Shown piece after piece: positions 1 through 6,553 of a DNA stretch of 8,594 nucleotides. A model generated the notes under the pieces. It was not told the origin of the DNA. It searched no databases and saw nothing but the letters and a program-made list of their open reading frames with translations. The DNA comes from an uncultured Actinoplanes sp. (lineage in GTDB: Bacteria; Actinomycetota; Actinomycetes; Mycobacteriales; Micromonosporaceae): positions 1 through 8,594 of the forward strand of contig CAKUMG010000194.1 in assembly GCA_934667465.1 (NCBI GenBank), written 5' to 3'. Position numbers and translations under genes: made by a program. Numbering within the stretch: position 1 is the first letter of the stretch; each line of letters opens with the position of its first letter.

Positions 1-180
1 GCCGGGCTCGCGCAGGTGGGTGTGCAGGTCGACCAGCCCGGGCAGCGCCACGAGCCCGGTCGCGTCGATCGTCTCGTCGGCGGCCTGTCCCCTGCCGTCC
101 GCGACCACGCCGTCCTTGATCAGCAGGTCGGTCGGGTCACCGCCGAGCACGGAGACATTCTTGATCAAGTAGGAAGTCAC
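1..180 (-). CDS. pyrC: dihydroorotase, N-terminal 60 residues (partial)
   Basis: This is the start of dihydroorotase, the cytoplasmic zinc enzyme that interconverts N-carbamoyl-aspartate and dihydroorotate, the third step of UMP synthesis. Only 60 residues lie in the window; the gene continues past the left edge. The visible part has the N-terminal beta segment (residues 1-30, [11 protein letters not shown]...LIKDGVV) and then the family signature [13 protein letters not shown] (48-60). In it His53 and His55 are the expected metal ligands and Arg57 is a substrate-binding residue. The GTG start at 180 overlaps the pyrB stop codon (GTGA), which implies translational coupling. The order pyrR-pyrB-pyrC is the usual actinobacterial pyr operon. 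The identification is very secure; nothing can be said of the C-terminal part. Confidence 0.95.
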   Translation of the reverse strand, partial: MTSYLIKNVSVLGGDPTDLLIKDGVVADGRGQAADETIDATGLVALPGLVDLHTHLREPG

Positions 181-1100
181 GCCTTGCCTCCGAGCAGCAG
201 GTAGAGAACCGCCATCCGGGCGCTGACCCCGTTGGCGACCTGTTCGACGATGGTGGAGCGGGACGAGTCGGCCACCTCGGGCGCGATCTCCATGCCCCGG
301 TTCATCGGCCCGGGGTGCATGACGATCGCGTGCTCCGGCAGCTTCCTCATGCGCGGCGCGTCGAGTCCGTAGCGGCGGCTGTATTCCCGGGCGGAGGGGA
401 AGAAGGAATCCTGCATCCGCTCGGTCTGCACCCGCAGCATCATCACGACGTCCACGTCGGGCAGGACGCTATCGAGGTCGTACGACACTTTGGTGGCCGG
501 CGAGAGCGCGGCGGCGATGTCCACCGGAATGAGCGTCGGCGGGCCGACGAGCGTGACCTGCGCGCCCAGCGTCGTGAGCAGCAGAACGTTGGAGCGGGCG
601 ACCCGGCTGTGCAGTACGTCACCCACGATCGCGACGCGCAGCCCGTCGAGCTTTCCCAGCCGCGAGCGCATCGTGTACGCGTCGAGCAGCGCCTGCGTCG
701 GGTGCTCGTGCGTCCCGTCGCCGGCGTTGACGACCGACCCGTCGACCCACTGGGCGAGCCGGTGCGGGGCGCCCGAGGCGGGGTGCCGGATCACGACGGC
801 GTCGGCGCCCATCGCCTGCAATGTGAGAGCCGTGTCCTTGAGGCTCTCACCTTTCGAGACGCTGGAGCCTTTCGCCGAAAAATTGATCACATCGGCGGAG
901 AGTCGCTTCGCGGCGGCCTCGAAGGAGATCCGGGTGCGGGTGGAATCCTCGTAGAAGAGGTTCACCACGGTCCGCCCGCGCAGGGTCGGCAGCTTCTTCA
1001 CCTCGCGGCCGGCCAGCGCGGCCATCTCCCCCGCGGTGTCCAGGATCAGGGTCGCGGTCTCCAGGTCCAGATCCGCGGCGGATCGCAGATGCTTGATCAC
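177..1100 (-). CDS. pyrB: aspartate carbamoyltransferase catalytic subunit
   Basis: This is aspartate transcarbamoylase, which condenses carbamoyl phosphate with aspartate to give carbamoyl-aspartate, the committed step of pyrimidine synthesis in the cytoplasm. The 307-residue length is normal for the catalytic chain. The carbamoyl-phosphate motif STRTR is at residues 53-57, the SKGES loop that supplies the neighbouring subunit's lysine is at 82-86, the HPTQ motif is at 133-136, and the C-terminal HPGPMNRG aspartate-side loop is at 262-269. No pyrI regulatory subunit gene is visible. The start is GTG at 1100, which overlaps the pyrR stop (GTGA) and has a GGAGG sequence just upstream; pyrC overlaps its stop in the same way. 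It should be co-transcribed with pyrR and share its PyrR control. Confidence 0.98.
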   Translation of the reverse strand: MIKHLRSAADLDLETATLILDTAGEMAALAGREVKKLPTLRGRTVVNLFYEDSTRTRISFEAAAKRLSADVINFSAKGSSVSKGESLKDTALTLQAMGADAVVIRHPASGAPHRLAQWVDGSVVNAGDGTHEHPTQALLDAYTMRSRLGKLDGLRVAIVGDVLHSRVARSNVLLLTTLGAQVTLVGPPTLIPVDIAAALSPATKVSYDLDSVLPDVDVVMMLRVQTERMQDSFFPSAREYSRRYGLDAPRMRKLPEHAIVMHPGPMNRGMEIAPEVADSSRSTIVEQVANGVSARMAVLYLLLGGKA

Positions 1101-1681
1101 TGCTCACCTCCGTACAGCTTGACCTCGTCCACGCCGTCGTCGGTCTCGGCGAGCGAGACCCGGACCTTCTCGGCGAGCGCGGTGGGGATGTTCTTGCCGA
1201 CGTAGTCGGCGCGGATCGGCAGCTCCCGGTGGCCGCGGTCGACCAGCACCGCGAGCTGCACCGAGCTGGGGCGGCCGACGTCGTTGAGGGCGTCGAGCGC
1301 GGCCCGCACCGTACGGCCGGAGAAGAGCACGTCGTCGACCAGGATCACCCGGCGGCCGTCGAGCCCGTCACCAGGGATTTCGGTGCGTCCGAGGGCCCGG
1401 GTGGCGTGCAGCCGGAGGTCGTCGCGGTAGAGCGTGATGTCCAGCGAGCCGACCGGGATGTCCACGCCCTCGAACGCGTGGATGCGCGCGGCGAGCCGGC
1501 GGGCGAGCGGGACGCCGCGGGTCGGGATGCCCAGCAGCACGGTCCCGGTGGCCCCGGAGGTCTTCTCGAGGATCTGGTGCGCGATGCGGTCGACGACCCG
1601 GTGCAGGTCGGCGCCCGAAAGAATGATCTTGCCGGAACCGGGATCGGCCGGCGGAGGTGTGTCGGCGCGTGGGTATGCCAC
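1097..1681 (-). CDS. pyrR: PyrR, pyr operon regulator / uracil phosphoribosyltransferase
   Basis: PyrR is an RNA-binding repressor of pyr genes that senses UMP/UTP against PRPP and usually has weak uracil phosphoribosyltransferase activity. The protein has 194 residues. After a low-complexity N-terminus (1-17, proline-rich) it shows the conserved [13 protein letters not shown] segment (51-63) and the PRPP-binding motif [13 protein letters not shown] (112-124), typical of type I phosphoribosyltransferases. The C-terminal DEVKLY (185-190) is also typical. I chose the GTG at 1681 because a full AAGGAGGT ribosome site (1687-1694) lies 5 nt upstream; the same frame stays open further upstream to 1864 but crosses the leader RNA element and lacks family similarity. 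It is the first gene of the pyr operon, divergent from bldD. The leader carries a PyrR-binding element, so it is probably autoregulated. Confidence 0.97.
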   Translation of the reverse strand: MAYPRADTPPPADPGSGKIILSGADLHRVVDRIAHQILEKTSGATGTVLLGIPTRGVPLARRLAARIHAFEGVDIPVGSLDITLYRDDLRLHATRALGRTEIPGDGLDGRRVILVDDVLFSGRTVRAALDALNDVGRPSSVQLAVLVDRGHRELPIRADYVGKNIPTALAEKVRVSLAETDDGVDEVKLYGGEQ

Positions 1682-1685
1682 GGCT

Positions 1686-1715
1686 GACCTCCTTCCCCGC
1701 CTCACGGGACGGGTC
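1686..1715 (-). promoter_or_regulatory. PyrR-binding RNA hairpin overlapping the pyrR ribosome site
   Basis: Read on the minus strand, 1711-1698 is CGUCCCGUGAGGCG, matching the PyrR binding-loop consensus ARUCCNGNGAGGYU (from memory) at 12 of 14 positions. It folds as expected for the element: a lower stem CCCG (1713-1710) with CGGG (1699-1696), a bulged U at 1709, an upper CC/GG stem, and a CGUGA loop. The following AAGGAGGT (1694-1687) is the pyrR Shine-Dalgarno sequence; GACC (1715-1712) can alternatively pair with GGTC (1689-1686), covering part of it. No U-tract terminator follows. The layout fits PyrR-dependent translational repression, as known in mycobacteria, rather than Bacillus-type attenuation. 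Confidence 0.85.
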
Positions 1716-1783
1716 GTTAAAGGACGTCTGTGTACTAGCTGTTGTGTTTCTGTGCGGCACCCGATCTTGAGTGGCCCGCTGGC

Positions 1784-1796
1784 TGACGCTACGTTA
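1784..1796 (-). promoter_or_regulatory. BldD-box-like site at a candidate pyrR -10 region
   Basis: The plus-strand sequence TGACGCTACGTTA agrees with the BldD box core TnACnCWGnGTnA (from memory) at 8 of 9 fixed positions; only the central G is A. On the minus strand it contains two overlapping -10-like hexamers, TAACGT (1796-1791) and TAGCGT (1791-1786). Neither has a convincing -35 at 17-18 bp. Transcription from here would give a pyrR leader of about 100 nt that includes the PyrR element. The site is an inference from the motif; the promoter assignment is weak. Confidence 0.45.
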
Positions 1797-1857
1797 CCAG
1801 TGGGCGCGACGATGACCATGGTGACGTGGCCTACCCACGGGACCAGACGGACGAATG

Positions 1858-1880
1858 CGGGCAACTCCCCCCGTTGCCCG
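1858..1880. repeat. 8-bp inverted repeat in the pyrR/bldD intergenic region
   Basis: CGGGCAAC (1858-1865) and GTTGCCCG (1873-1880) form a perfect 8-bp inverted repeat around a 7-nt TCCCCCC spacer. It lies about 22 bp upstream of the bldD -35 box. It could be an operator for an unknown regulator or simply a hairpin; no U tract follows on either strand, so it is not an obvious terminator. Confidence 0.5.
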
Positions 1881-1902
1881 GCGACTCATTGGTAACCGAC
1901 AC

Positions 1903-1931
1903 TTGACCAGAAGTCGCAAACTCCGTACCGT
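1903..1931 (+). promoter_or_regulatory. bldD promoter
   Basis: TTGACC (1903-1908) and TACCGT (1926-1931) are separated by 17 bp, a good match to the actinobacterial housekeeping sigma consensus (TTGACn and TAnnnT). The start point would be near 1938, giving a leader of about 55 nt. The -10 box abuts and shares one base with the BldD box at 1931-1943. Confidence 0.7.
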
Positions 1932-1943
1932 CACGCTGCGTAG
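1931..1943. promoter_or_regulatory. BldD box (autoregulatory operator)
   Basis: TCACGCTGCGTAG matches the pseudo-palindromic BldD consensus TnACnCWGnGTnA (from memory) at 8 of 9 fixed positions; only the last A is G. It covers the end of the -10 box and the predicted start point of bldD, an ideal place for repression. BldD is known to repress its own gene in Streptomyces; that the site works here is inference. Confidence 0.75.
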
Positions 1944-1947
1944 CGAT

Positions 1948-1967
1948 CCGGAGGAAGAACCCTCCGG
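1948..1967 (+). other. hairpin in the bldD leader
   Basis: CCGGAGG (1948-1954) and CCTCCGG (1961-1967) are perfectly complementary across a 6-nt loop AAGAAC. The hairpin sits in the predicted bldD leader, 25 nt before the start codon. It hides an SD-like GGAGG that is not the one next to the bldD start (GGAG at 1982-1985). It has no U tract. Its role is unknown; it may stabilise the mRNA or affect ribosome access. Confidence 0.5.
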
Positions 1968-1992
1968 GCCAGCACAGTACTGGAGTGTCCGA

Positions 1993-2481
1993 ATGCCGTC
2001 TGAGTACGCCAAGTCGCTTGGCGCCCGCCTGCGCTCGATCCGCCAGCAGCAGGGCCTGTCCCTGCAGGGTGTCGAGGAGAAGTCCAACGGGCGGTGGAAG
2101 GCCGTCGTGGTGGGCTCGTACGAGCGTGGCGACCGCGCCGTCACCGTCTCGCGCCTGGCCGAGCTGGCCGACTTCTACCGCGTTCCCGTGTCGGAGCTGC
2201 TGCCCGACGGCAGCGGGGTCCGGCTCGAAGCCACCAACAAGATCGTGCTCGACCTGGAGAAGCTGTACGACGCGGCCGGCGAGGACCTGGCCTACGTCGC
2301 GCGCTACGCCCGGGCCATCCAGCAGCAGCGTGGCGACTACAACGGCCGGGTCCTGTCGATCCGCGCCGACGACCTGCGCGCGCTCGCGATCGTCTACGAC
2401 ATCTCCCCGTCGGGCCTGATCGAGCGTCTCACCGAGCAGGGCGTGCTGGTCGCCGACCCGCGCGCGTTCTTCGCCAGCTGA
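1993..2481 (+). CDS. bldD: BldD, developmental master regulator (c-di-GMP responsive)
   Basis: BldD is a DNA-binding repressor that holds back sporulation genes during vegetative growth in Streptomyces; its dimer is bridged by a cyclic-di-GMP tetramer. The 162-residue protein aligns closely by eye with Streptomyces BldD. Residues about 3-70 are an XRE/lambda-repressor type helix-turn-helix (SLGARLRSIRQQQGLSLQGV, then WKAVVVGSYERGDRAVTV). Residues about 80-162 are the C-terminal domain. The c-di-GMP signature RxD-X8-RxxD is intact: Arg113-Gly-Asp115 and Arg124-Ala-Asp-Asp127. The start at 1993 has GGAG 7 nt upstream and matches the family N-terminus; the frame is open further upstream but that part holds the promoter. 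The gene is monocistronic, with its own promoter and terminator and a BldD box at the start point. It is divergent from pyrR. Confidence 0.98.
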   Translation: MPSEYAKSLGARLRSIRQQQGLSLQGVEEKSNGRWKAVVVGSYERGDRAVTVSRLAELADFYRVPVSELLPDGSGVRLEATNKIVLDLEKLYDAAGEDLAYVARYARAIQQQRGDYNGRVLSIRADDLRALAIVYDISPSGLIERLTEQGVLVADPRAFFAS

Positions 2482-2502
2482 GCCACACCCCGTCACCACC
2501 GG

Positions 2503-2536
2503 AGCCCGTACCGCCCCCTCGGCGGTGCGGGCTTTC
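2503..2536 (+). terminator. bldD terminator
   Basis: AGCCCGTACCGCC (2503-2515) and GGCGGTGCGGGCT (2521-2533) form a 13-bp stem with one G-U wobble and a 5-nt loop, followed by a short run of T's. It starts 22 nt after the bldD stop. On the other strand the wobble becomes an A-C mismatch and there is no T run, so it points to the plus strand. It may also insulate bldD from the convergent gene. Confidence 0.8.
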
Positions 2537-2612
2537 GCGTGTCCGGCCGCGTCCGCTCCCCCGGGCCCGGTCGCGTCCCTGCGCGATGCGGGCGGCCCCG
2601 GCGCGTGTCCGG
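2536..2612. repeat. 11-bp direct repeat between convergent genes
   Basis: CGCGTGTCCGG occurs at 2536-2546 and again at 2602-2612, with starts 66 bp apart, in the 133-bp space between the bldD stop and the end of the convergent gene. The rest of this space is GC-rich with no other gene. In DNA of this composition the repeat may be chance. Confidence 0.35.
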
Positions 2613-2614
2613 TT

Positions 2615-5254
2615 TCACGTCTCGTGCACACGGTGCATCACCGCGGCCGCCTGCACCGCGTCCATGCCCGCGCGGATGTCCCACCCGTCGAGGATCCGCA
2701 GCATCTCCGCGGCCGGCGCGGCCGAGTCCCGGTCGATCCCCTGCGCCCGGCGGCACAGCACCTCGTCCAGCTCCTCGGCCTGCGGCCAGGTCAGCCCGGC
2801 CGCATAGAGCGTCATGACCAGGTCGTTGCGGGACACCACCCGGGTCCGGCCGTCACCGAAGTCGCGGATCATCAGCGGGCTGGAACCGTCGCCCAGGAAC
2901 GAGCCGGGCAAAAACGAGCACGCGCGGTAGAGCAGGGTCAGCTTGGGCAGCCGGTGCCGGTGCATCCGCCGGGGACGCTCGGTGAGCAGCAGCGTGTAGA
3001 TCGTCCACTGCTCGATCCGCCGGGCCAGCAGCCAGATGTCGCGCCGGATCAGCTCGCTCCGGAACTCCCGGGTGTCCCGCAGGGGCCAGCGGCGGCGCAA
3101 CCCGGCCCGGGCGGCCAGGTCCCAGTGCCTGGCCAGCCGCCGCGCCAGGTCGTCGTCGCGCCGGGCGTCGGCGTCGGGGCCCTCCCGGTCGGCGGTCGCC
3201 GCCTCGAGCATCCCGGTCGAGGAGTCCTTGAGATACGACCACAACCCCTCCCGCCGTACGCCGTCGCGCCACGGCCGCTCGGACGAGCGCCCCGACAGCC
3301 ACGCCCCGAACCGGCTGTGCAGGAACCGCAGCTGCAGCCGCGACCCGATCCCGCCGTTGTACATCCGCCGGAACCACGGCGACCCCAGCCGCCCGAGCCG
3401 CGTCGTGGTGCCGAGCACGGCCAGCACCACCGTGGCGAACACCGCGCCGAGCGTGAGGCTGACCAGGGCGGCGGCCTTCGGGAGCCAGTCCGGGCCGCCC
3501 AGCAGCAGCCCGCCGGTGCCGGGCTTCATGGTCACGGTCGCGTCCAGCACGGTGACGACGCCGACCACGGCCAGCCCGAACCCCATGATCGCGCTGGCCT
3601 TGGCGAGCGCGTCGGACTCGCGGACCCGCCGCTCGTCGAATGCCGCCGCGATGGTCCCGATCAGGTCGCGGTACTTCGCCTGCACCCGGTCGGCCTGCTT
3701 GCGGACCCGCTCGCCGTCCTGGCGGACCTGGCCCATGACGCCCTCGCCCGCCAGCGCCTCGCGCACGCCCGGGTAGTTGCCGGCCCCGGTGCTCAGCGCG
3801 TACGCCGTGACCTCCGCGTCGAAGCCGTCCATCAGCCGCTGCACCGCCGAGTCCACCTGCGCCACGCACGCGTGGGTCTCGGTGACCAGGTGCGCGAGGT
3901 CGGCGGTGCCCTGCAGCAGCGTCTGGTGCAGCAGCTCCACCGACCGGTGCAGCCGCCCGAGCCGGAACCAGCGCCGCACCGGCAGATGGGTCGACAGCGC
4001 GTCCCACAGCAGCAGCCCCCGGTCCGCGACCTGGTCGTAGACGGCGAGGTGGGTGCGCCAGATCTCCAGGTCGTTCTGGATCCGGTAGAGCCGCTGGGCG
4101 GCCTCCGCCTCGAGCCGGATCAGCAGCTGCGCCACCTGACCGAGCGCCACCTCCTGCAGGTCGGAGCGCTCACCGTCGGCGAACCGGTCCGGGACCAGCA
4201 GGTAGCAGGGCACGCTGCGGGCGCCGTCGAGCCGGATCACCCGCCGCAGGGCGAGCATCTGGCCGTTGAGCACGCTCGCGGAGAGCACGCTGTCGCGGGA
4301 GTCGCCGACCCCGAGCGCCATGTCGCACAGGCTGTTCATCAGCTCGCGGTGCTCGTCGCGCAGGTAGTCGCCGGCGTCGGGCAGCAGCCGCCGCGGCACG
4401 GCCACCCAGATGGTCGGCAGGTGATGGTGGCGGCGGGAGGCCCGGAACTCCGTCCGGGTCAGCGCCGGCTCGTGCCGCGGGTCGCCGAACCACTGCTCCA
4501 CGCCCTCGCAGATGCGGGTGAACGTGTCCCGGTAGACGTCGATCGGGATGATCTCCGAGCCGGGGCCGTCGACCGGGGCGTCGTCGGGCCGGTGCTCGCT
4601 GTGCAGCGGGCGGCCCTGCCACACCGAGACGCTCAGCACGCAGGTCGGCTGACCCATCAGCACCGTGAAGCTGAAGTCGAGCACCACGTGCACCCCGAGC
4701 ACACCGGCGCCTGCCGGGATCCAGCGCTGGTCGAAGACGGCGTCGAGGCGGCTCGCGTGCAGGTAGACGCGGTGCTGCAGGGTGGAGAACTCCGGCTCGG
4801 TGCCGCCGTCGCGCAGCGTGCGGAGGTCGCCGGCGAGCTCGTCGAGGGGCTGCTCGCACGCGTCGCCGCCGGTCCATCCGGTCGTGGGGCGGGAGCGCTC
4901 GGGCGCGCCGTAGCGGCCGCCGAACGTGCTGCGGGTGTCCTTGGGGCGGCGGTGCACCCGGGTGAACGCCGCGGTGCCGGGCGGGGCGCCGGCGACCAGG
5001 TGCCCGAGGCGGGTGGCGTGCGCCTTGGCGGCCTCCCCCTCGGTGGGCCAGCCCCACGCCGAGCTCGCGATCATGATCAGGCCGCGGACCTCGGCACCCT
5101 CGTCGGCGTTTTCGGGCGGCACCGTGGGCGCCGGCGGCTCGGGCTCCTCGATGAGCGCGAACGGTTCGATGCGGAGACGGCGGCCGTACGCGCGCAGGCC
5201 CGCGAGGACGTCGCGGATCCGGAATCGCTCCCGCCGCCTGTCGTCGCTGCTCAT
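2615..5254 (-). CDS. uncharacterised 879-residue two-TM membrane protein
   Basis: I do not recognise this gene. The 879-residue product has no signal peptide. Residues 1-50 are basic then proline/acid-rich. About 56-355 look like an alpha/beta region with strands such as GLIMIASSAW (58-67), GVHVVLDFSFTVLM (187-200) and TCVLSVSVW (204-212). About 365-550 are mostly helical, and a charged helix (510-550) leads into the first membrane segment. Two hydrophobic helices, about 553-573 and 594-615, flank a short glycine-rich loop. The basic stretch after the second (RLGRLGSPWFRR, 619-630) suggests both termini are cytoplasmic. About 630-879 is a soluble, arginine-rich helical tail. The start at 5254 is set by GGAGG 5 nt upstream and a promoter at 5299-5328. 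No GMN motif, so not a CorA transporter; no Walker or kinase motif seen. It is monocistronic, facing bldD. A link to membrane-bound conflict or sensor proteins (CATRA type) is only a guess. Confidence 0.9.
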   Translation of the reverse strand: MSSDDRRRERFRIRDVLAGLRAYGRRLRIEPFALIEEPEPPAPTVPPENADEGAEVRGLIMIASSAWGWPTEGEAAKAHATRLGHLVAGAPPGTAAFTRVHRRPKDTRSTFGGRYGAPERSRPTTGWTGGDACEQPLDELAGDLRTLRDGGTEPEFSTLQHRVYLHASRLDAVFDQRWIPAGAGVLGVHVVLDFSFTVLMGQPTCVLSVSVWQGRPLHSEHRPDDAPVDGPGSEIIPIDVYRDTFTRICEGVEQWFGDPRHEPALTRTEFRASRRHHHLPTIWVAVPRRLLPDAGDYLRDEHRELMNSLCDMALGVGDSRDSVLSASVLNGQMLALRRVIRLDGARSVPCYLLVPDRFADGERSDLQEVALGQVAQLLIRLEAEAAQRLYRIQNDLEIWRTHLAVYDQVADRGLLLWDALSTHLPVRRWFRLGRLHRSVELLHQTLLQGTADLAHLVTETHACVAQVDSAVQRLMDGFDAEVTAYALSTGAGNYPGVREALAGEGVMGQVRQDGERVRKQADRVQAKYRDLIGTIAAAFDERRVRESDALAKASAIMGFGLAVVGVVTVLDATVTMKPGTGGLLLGGPDWLPKAAALVSLTLGAVFATVVLAVLGTTTRLGRLGSPWFRRMYNGGIGSRLQLRFLHSRFGAWLSGRSSERPWRDGVRREGLWSYLKDSSTGMLEAATADREGPDADARRDDDLARRLARHWDLAARAGLRRRWPLRDTREFRSELIRRDIWLLARRIEQWTIYTLLLTERPRRMHRHRLPKLTLLYRACSFLPGSFLGDGSSPLMIRDFGDGRTRVVSRNDLVMTLYAAGLTWPQAEELDEVLCRRAQGIDRDSAAPAAEMLRILDGWDIRAGMDAVQAAAVMHRVHET

Positions 5255-5298
5255 CCATGCCTCCGCCGCCACCGGTCGTTCGGTGCCGGGGAACCGTG

Positions 5299-5328
5299 AC
5301 GCTAGATCCCCGCGCGGCATGATCGCAA
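5299..5328 (-). promoter_or_regulatory. promoter of the 879-residue membrane protein gene
   Basis: On the minus strand TTGCGA (5328-5323) and TAGCGT (5304-5299) are 18 bp apart, giving a start point near 5292 and a leader of about 38 nt before the GGAGG-ATG start at 5254. This supports the 5254 start over longer versions of the frame. The plus-strand TGACGCT at 5297-5303 matches one half of a BldD box, but the other half is poor. Confidence 0.55.
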
Positions 5329-5371
5329 CCACGATTGTCGATGCATTGGTCGCTTGCCCCGAGAACGACGA

Positions 5372-5400
5372 ACGCTCCCCGGCGGCGAGCCGGGGAGCGT
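5372..5400 (-). terminator. terminator hairpin after nusB
   Basis: ACGCTCCCCGGC (5372-5383) and GCCGGGGAGCGT (5389-5400) form a perfect 12-bp stem around a 5-nt loop, 92 nt past the nusB stop. It probably ends the aroB-aroQ-efp-nusB transcript. The following minus-strand sequence (TCGTCGTTC) is only mildly U-rich, as is common in actinobacteria. The longer T run (5404-5407) lies on the plus side, where no gene leads in, so it could also block antisense transcription. Confidence 0.7.
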
Positions 5401-5491
5401 CGGTTTTGACCTTCGGAGGTCTTGGATCACTCACGTGAAACCTCGGCGGGAGCGACGGTCTGTACCCACCACCCCGCTACGACATCCGCAT

Positions 5492-5926
5492 TTATCGGGT
5501 GGCGAACTCCGCGATCCGCCCGAGGATGCCGTTCACGAAGCGCGGGCTGTCGTCGGTCGACATCTGGCGGGCCAGCTCGACCGCCTCGGTGATCGCCACC
5601 GGGTCGTCGATCTCCGCCTCGAACAGCAGCTCATAGACCGCGATCCGCGCCAGGTTGCGGTCGACCACCGGCATGCGCTCGAGCGTCCACCCCTCGGCAT
5701 AGCTCGCGATCAGCTCGTCGATGCGGTCGAGGTTCTTCGCCACGCCCTCGACCAGCCCGATCGTGTAGTCCAGGTGGTCGGGGCGGGGCTTCTCGATCCG
5801 GTCCAGGTAGGTCGCGAGGACCTGGGCCGGCGGGAGGTCCCGGAGGTCGGCCTCGTAGAGGACGTCCAGGGCCCGCTTGCGCGCCTTGCGGCGCGCAGGC
5901 ATCTGCGTCTTGGGACCTTCAGCCAT
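5492..5926 (-). CDS. nusB: transcription antitermination factor NusB
   Basis: NusB binds boxA RNA with NusE (ribosomal protein S10) and helps RNA polymerase read through rRNA operons. The 144-residue, all-helical protein is of normal length. The arginine-rich RNA-binding start (RRKARKRALDVLYEADLR, 12-29), MPVVDRNLARIAVYELLF (85-102) and the C-terminal signature SPRFVNGILGRIAEF (127-141) are all present. The ATG at 5926 lies 4 nt after the efp stop with only a weak ribosome site, so translation is probably coupled to efp. A second ATG at 5902 (residue 9) is possible, since conservation begins there. It is the last gene of the aro-efp-nusB unit, followed by a hairpin at 5372-5400. Confidence 0.97.
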   Translation of the reverse strand: MAEGPKTQMPARRKARKRALDVLYEADLRDLPPAQVLATYLDRIEKPRPDHLDYTIGLVEGVAKNLDRIDELIASYAEGWTLERMPVVDRNLARIAVYELLFEAEIDDPVAITEAVELARQMSTDDSPRFVNGILGRIAEFATR

Positions 5927-5930
5927 CGGG

Positions 5931-6488
<558 letters not shown>

Positions 6489-6553
6489 GTCCTGCCCTGT
6501 GGTTGAAACGTAGAGGTGACCGACGGAGTTTACCGGCGTGACATGCTCGGCGG

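Noticed and set aside
315..1205. Plus-strand open frames opposite pyrB and pyrR
   Set aside because: They are mirror frames of well-identified enzymes and show only low-complexity R, H, G, V-rich translations.
1682..1864. N-terminal extension of PyrR to 1864
   Set aside because: It crosses the PyrR RNA element and the strong AAGGAGGT site that marks the GTG at 1681.
1855..1992. N-terminal extension of BldD from 1855
   Set aside because: It covers the promoter, the BldD box and the leader hairpin, and BldD homologues start at the MPSEYAKSLG-like sequence at 1993.
3506..3598. CorA-type magnesium transporter signature in the large membrane protein
   Set aside because: The topology is similar (stalk helix, two closely spaced membrane helices), but the required GMN motif after the first helix is absent and a long C-terminal tail follows.
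2525..5299. A 924-residue open frame on the plus strand opposite the large membrane protein gene
   Set aside because: It is the antisense mirror of a long GC-rich gene. Its translation is mainly R, P, G, Q, V, H and A with no hydrophobic pattern or domain, while the minus-strand frame has membrane helices, a ribosome site and a promoter.
5428..5441. CACTCACGTGAAAC, similar to the chromosomal parS site
   Set aside because: The core and right half fit GTTTCACGTGAAAC, but the first three bases of the left half all differ (11 of 14). ParB sites rarely tolerate this, and no par gene or origin is near.
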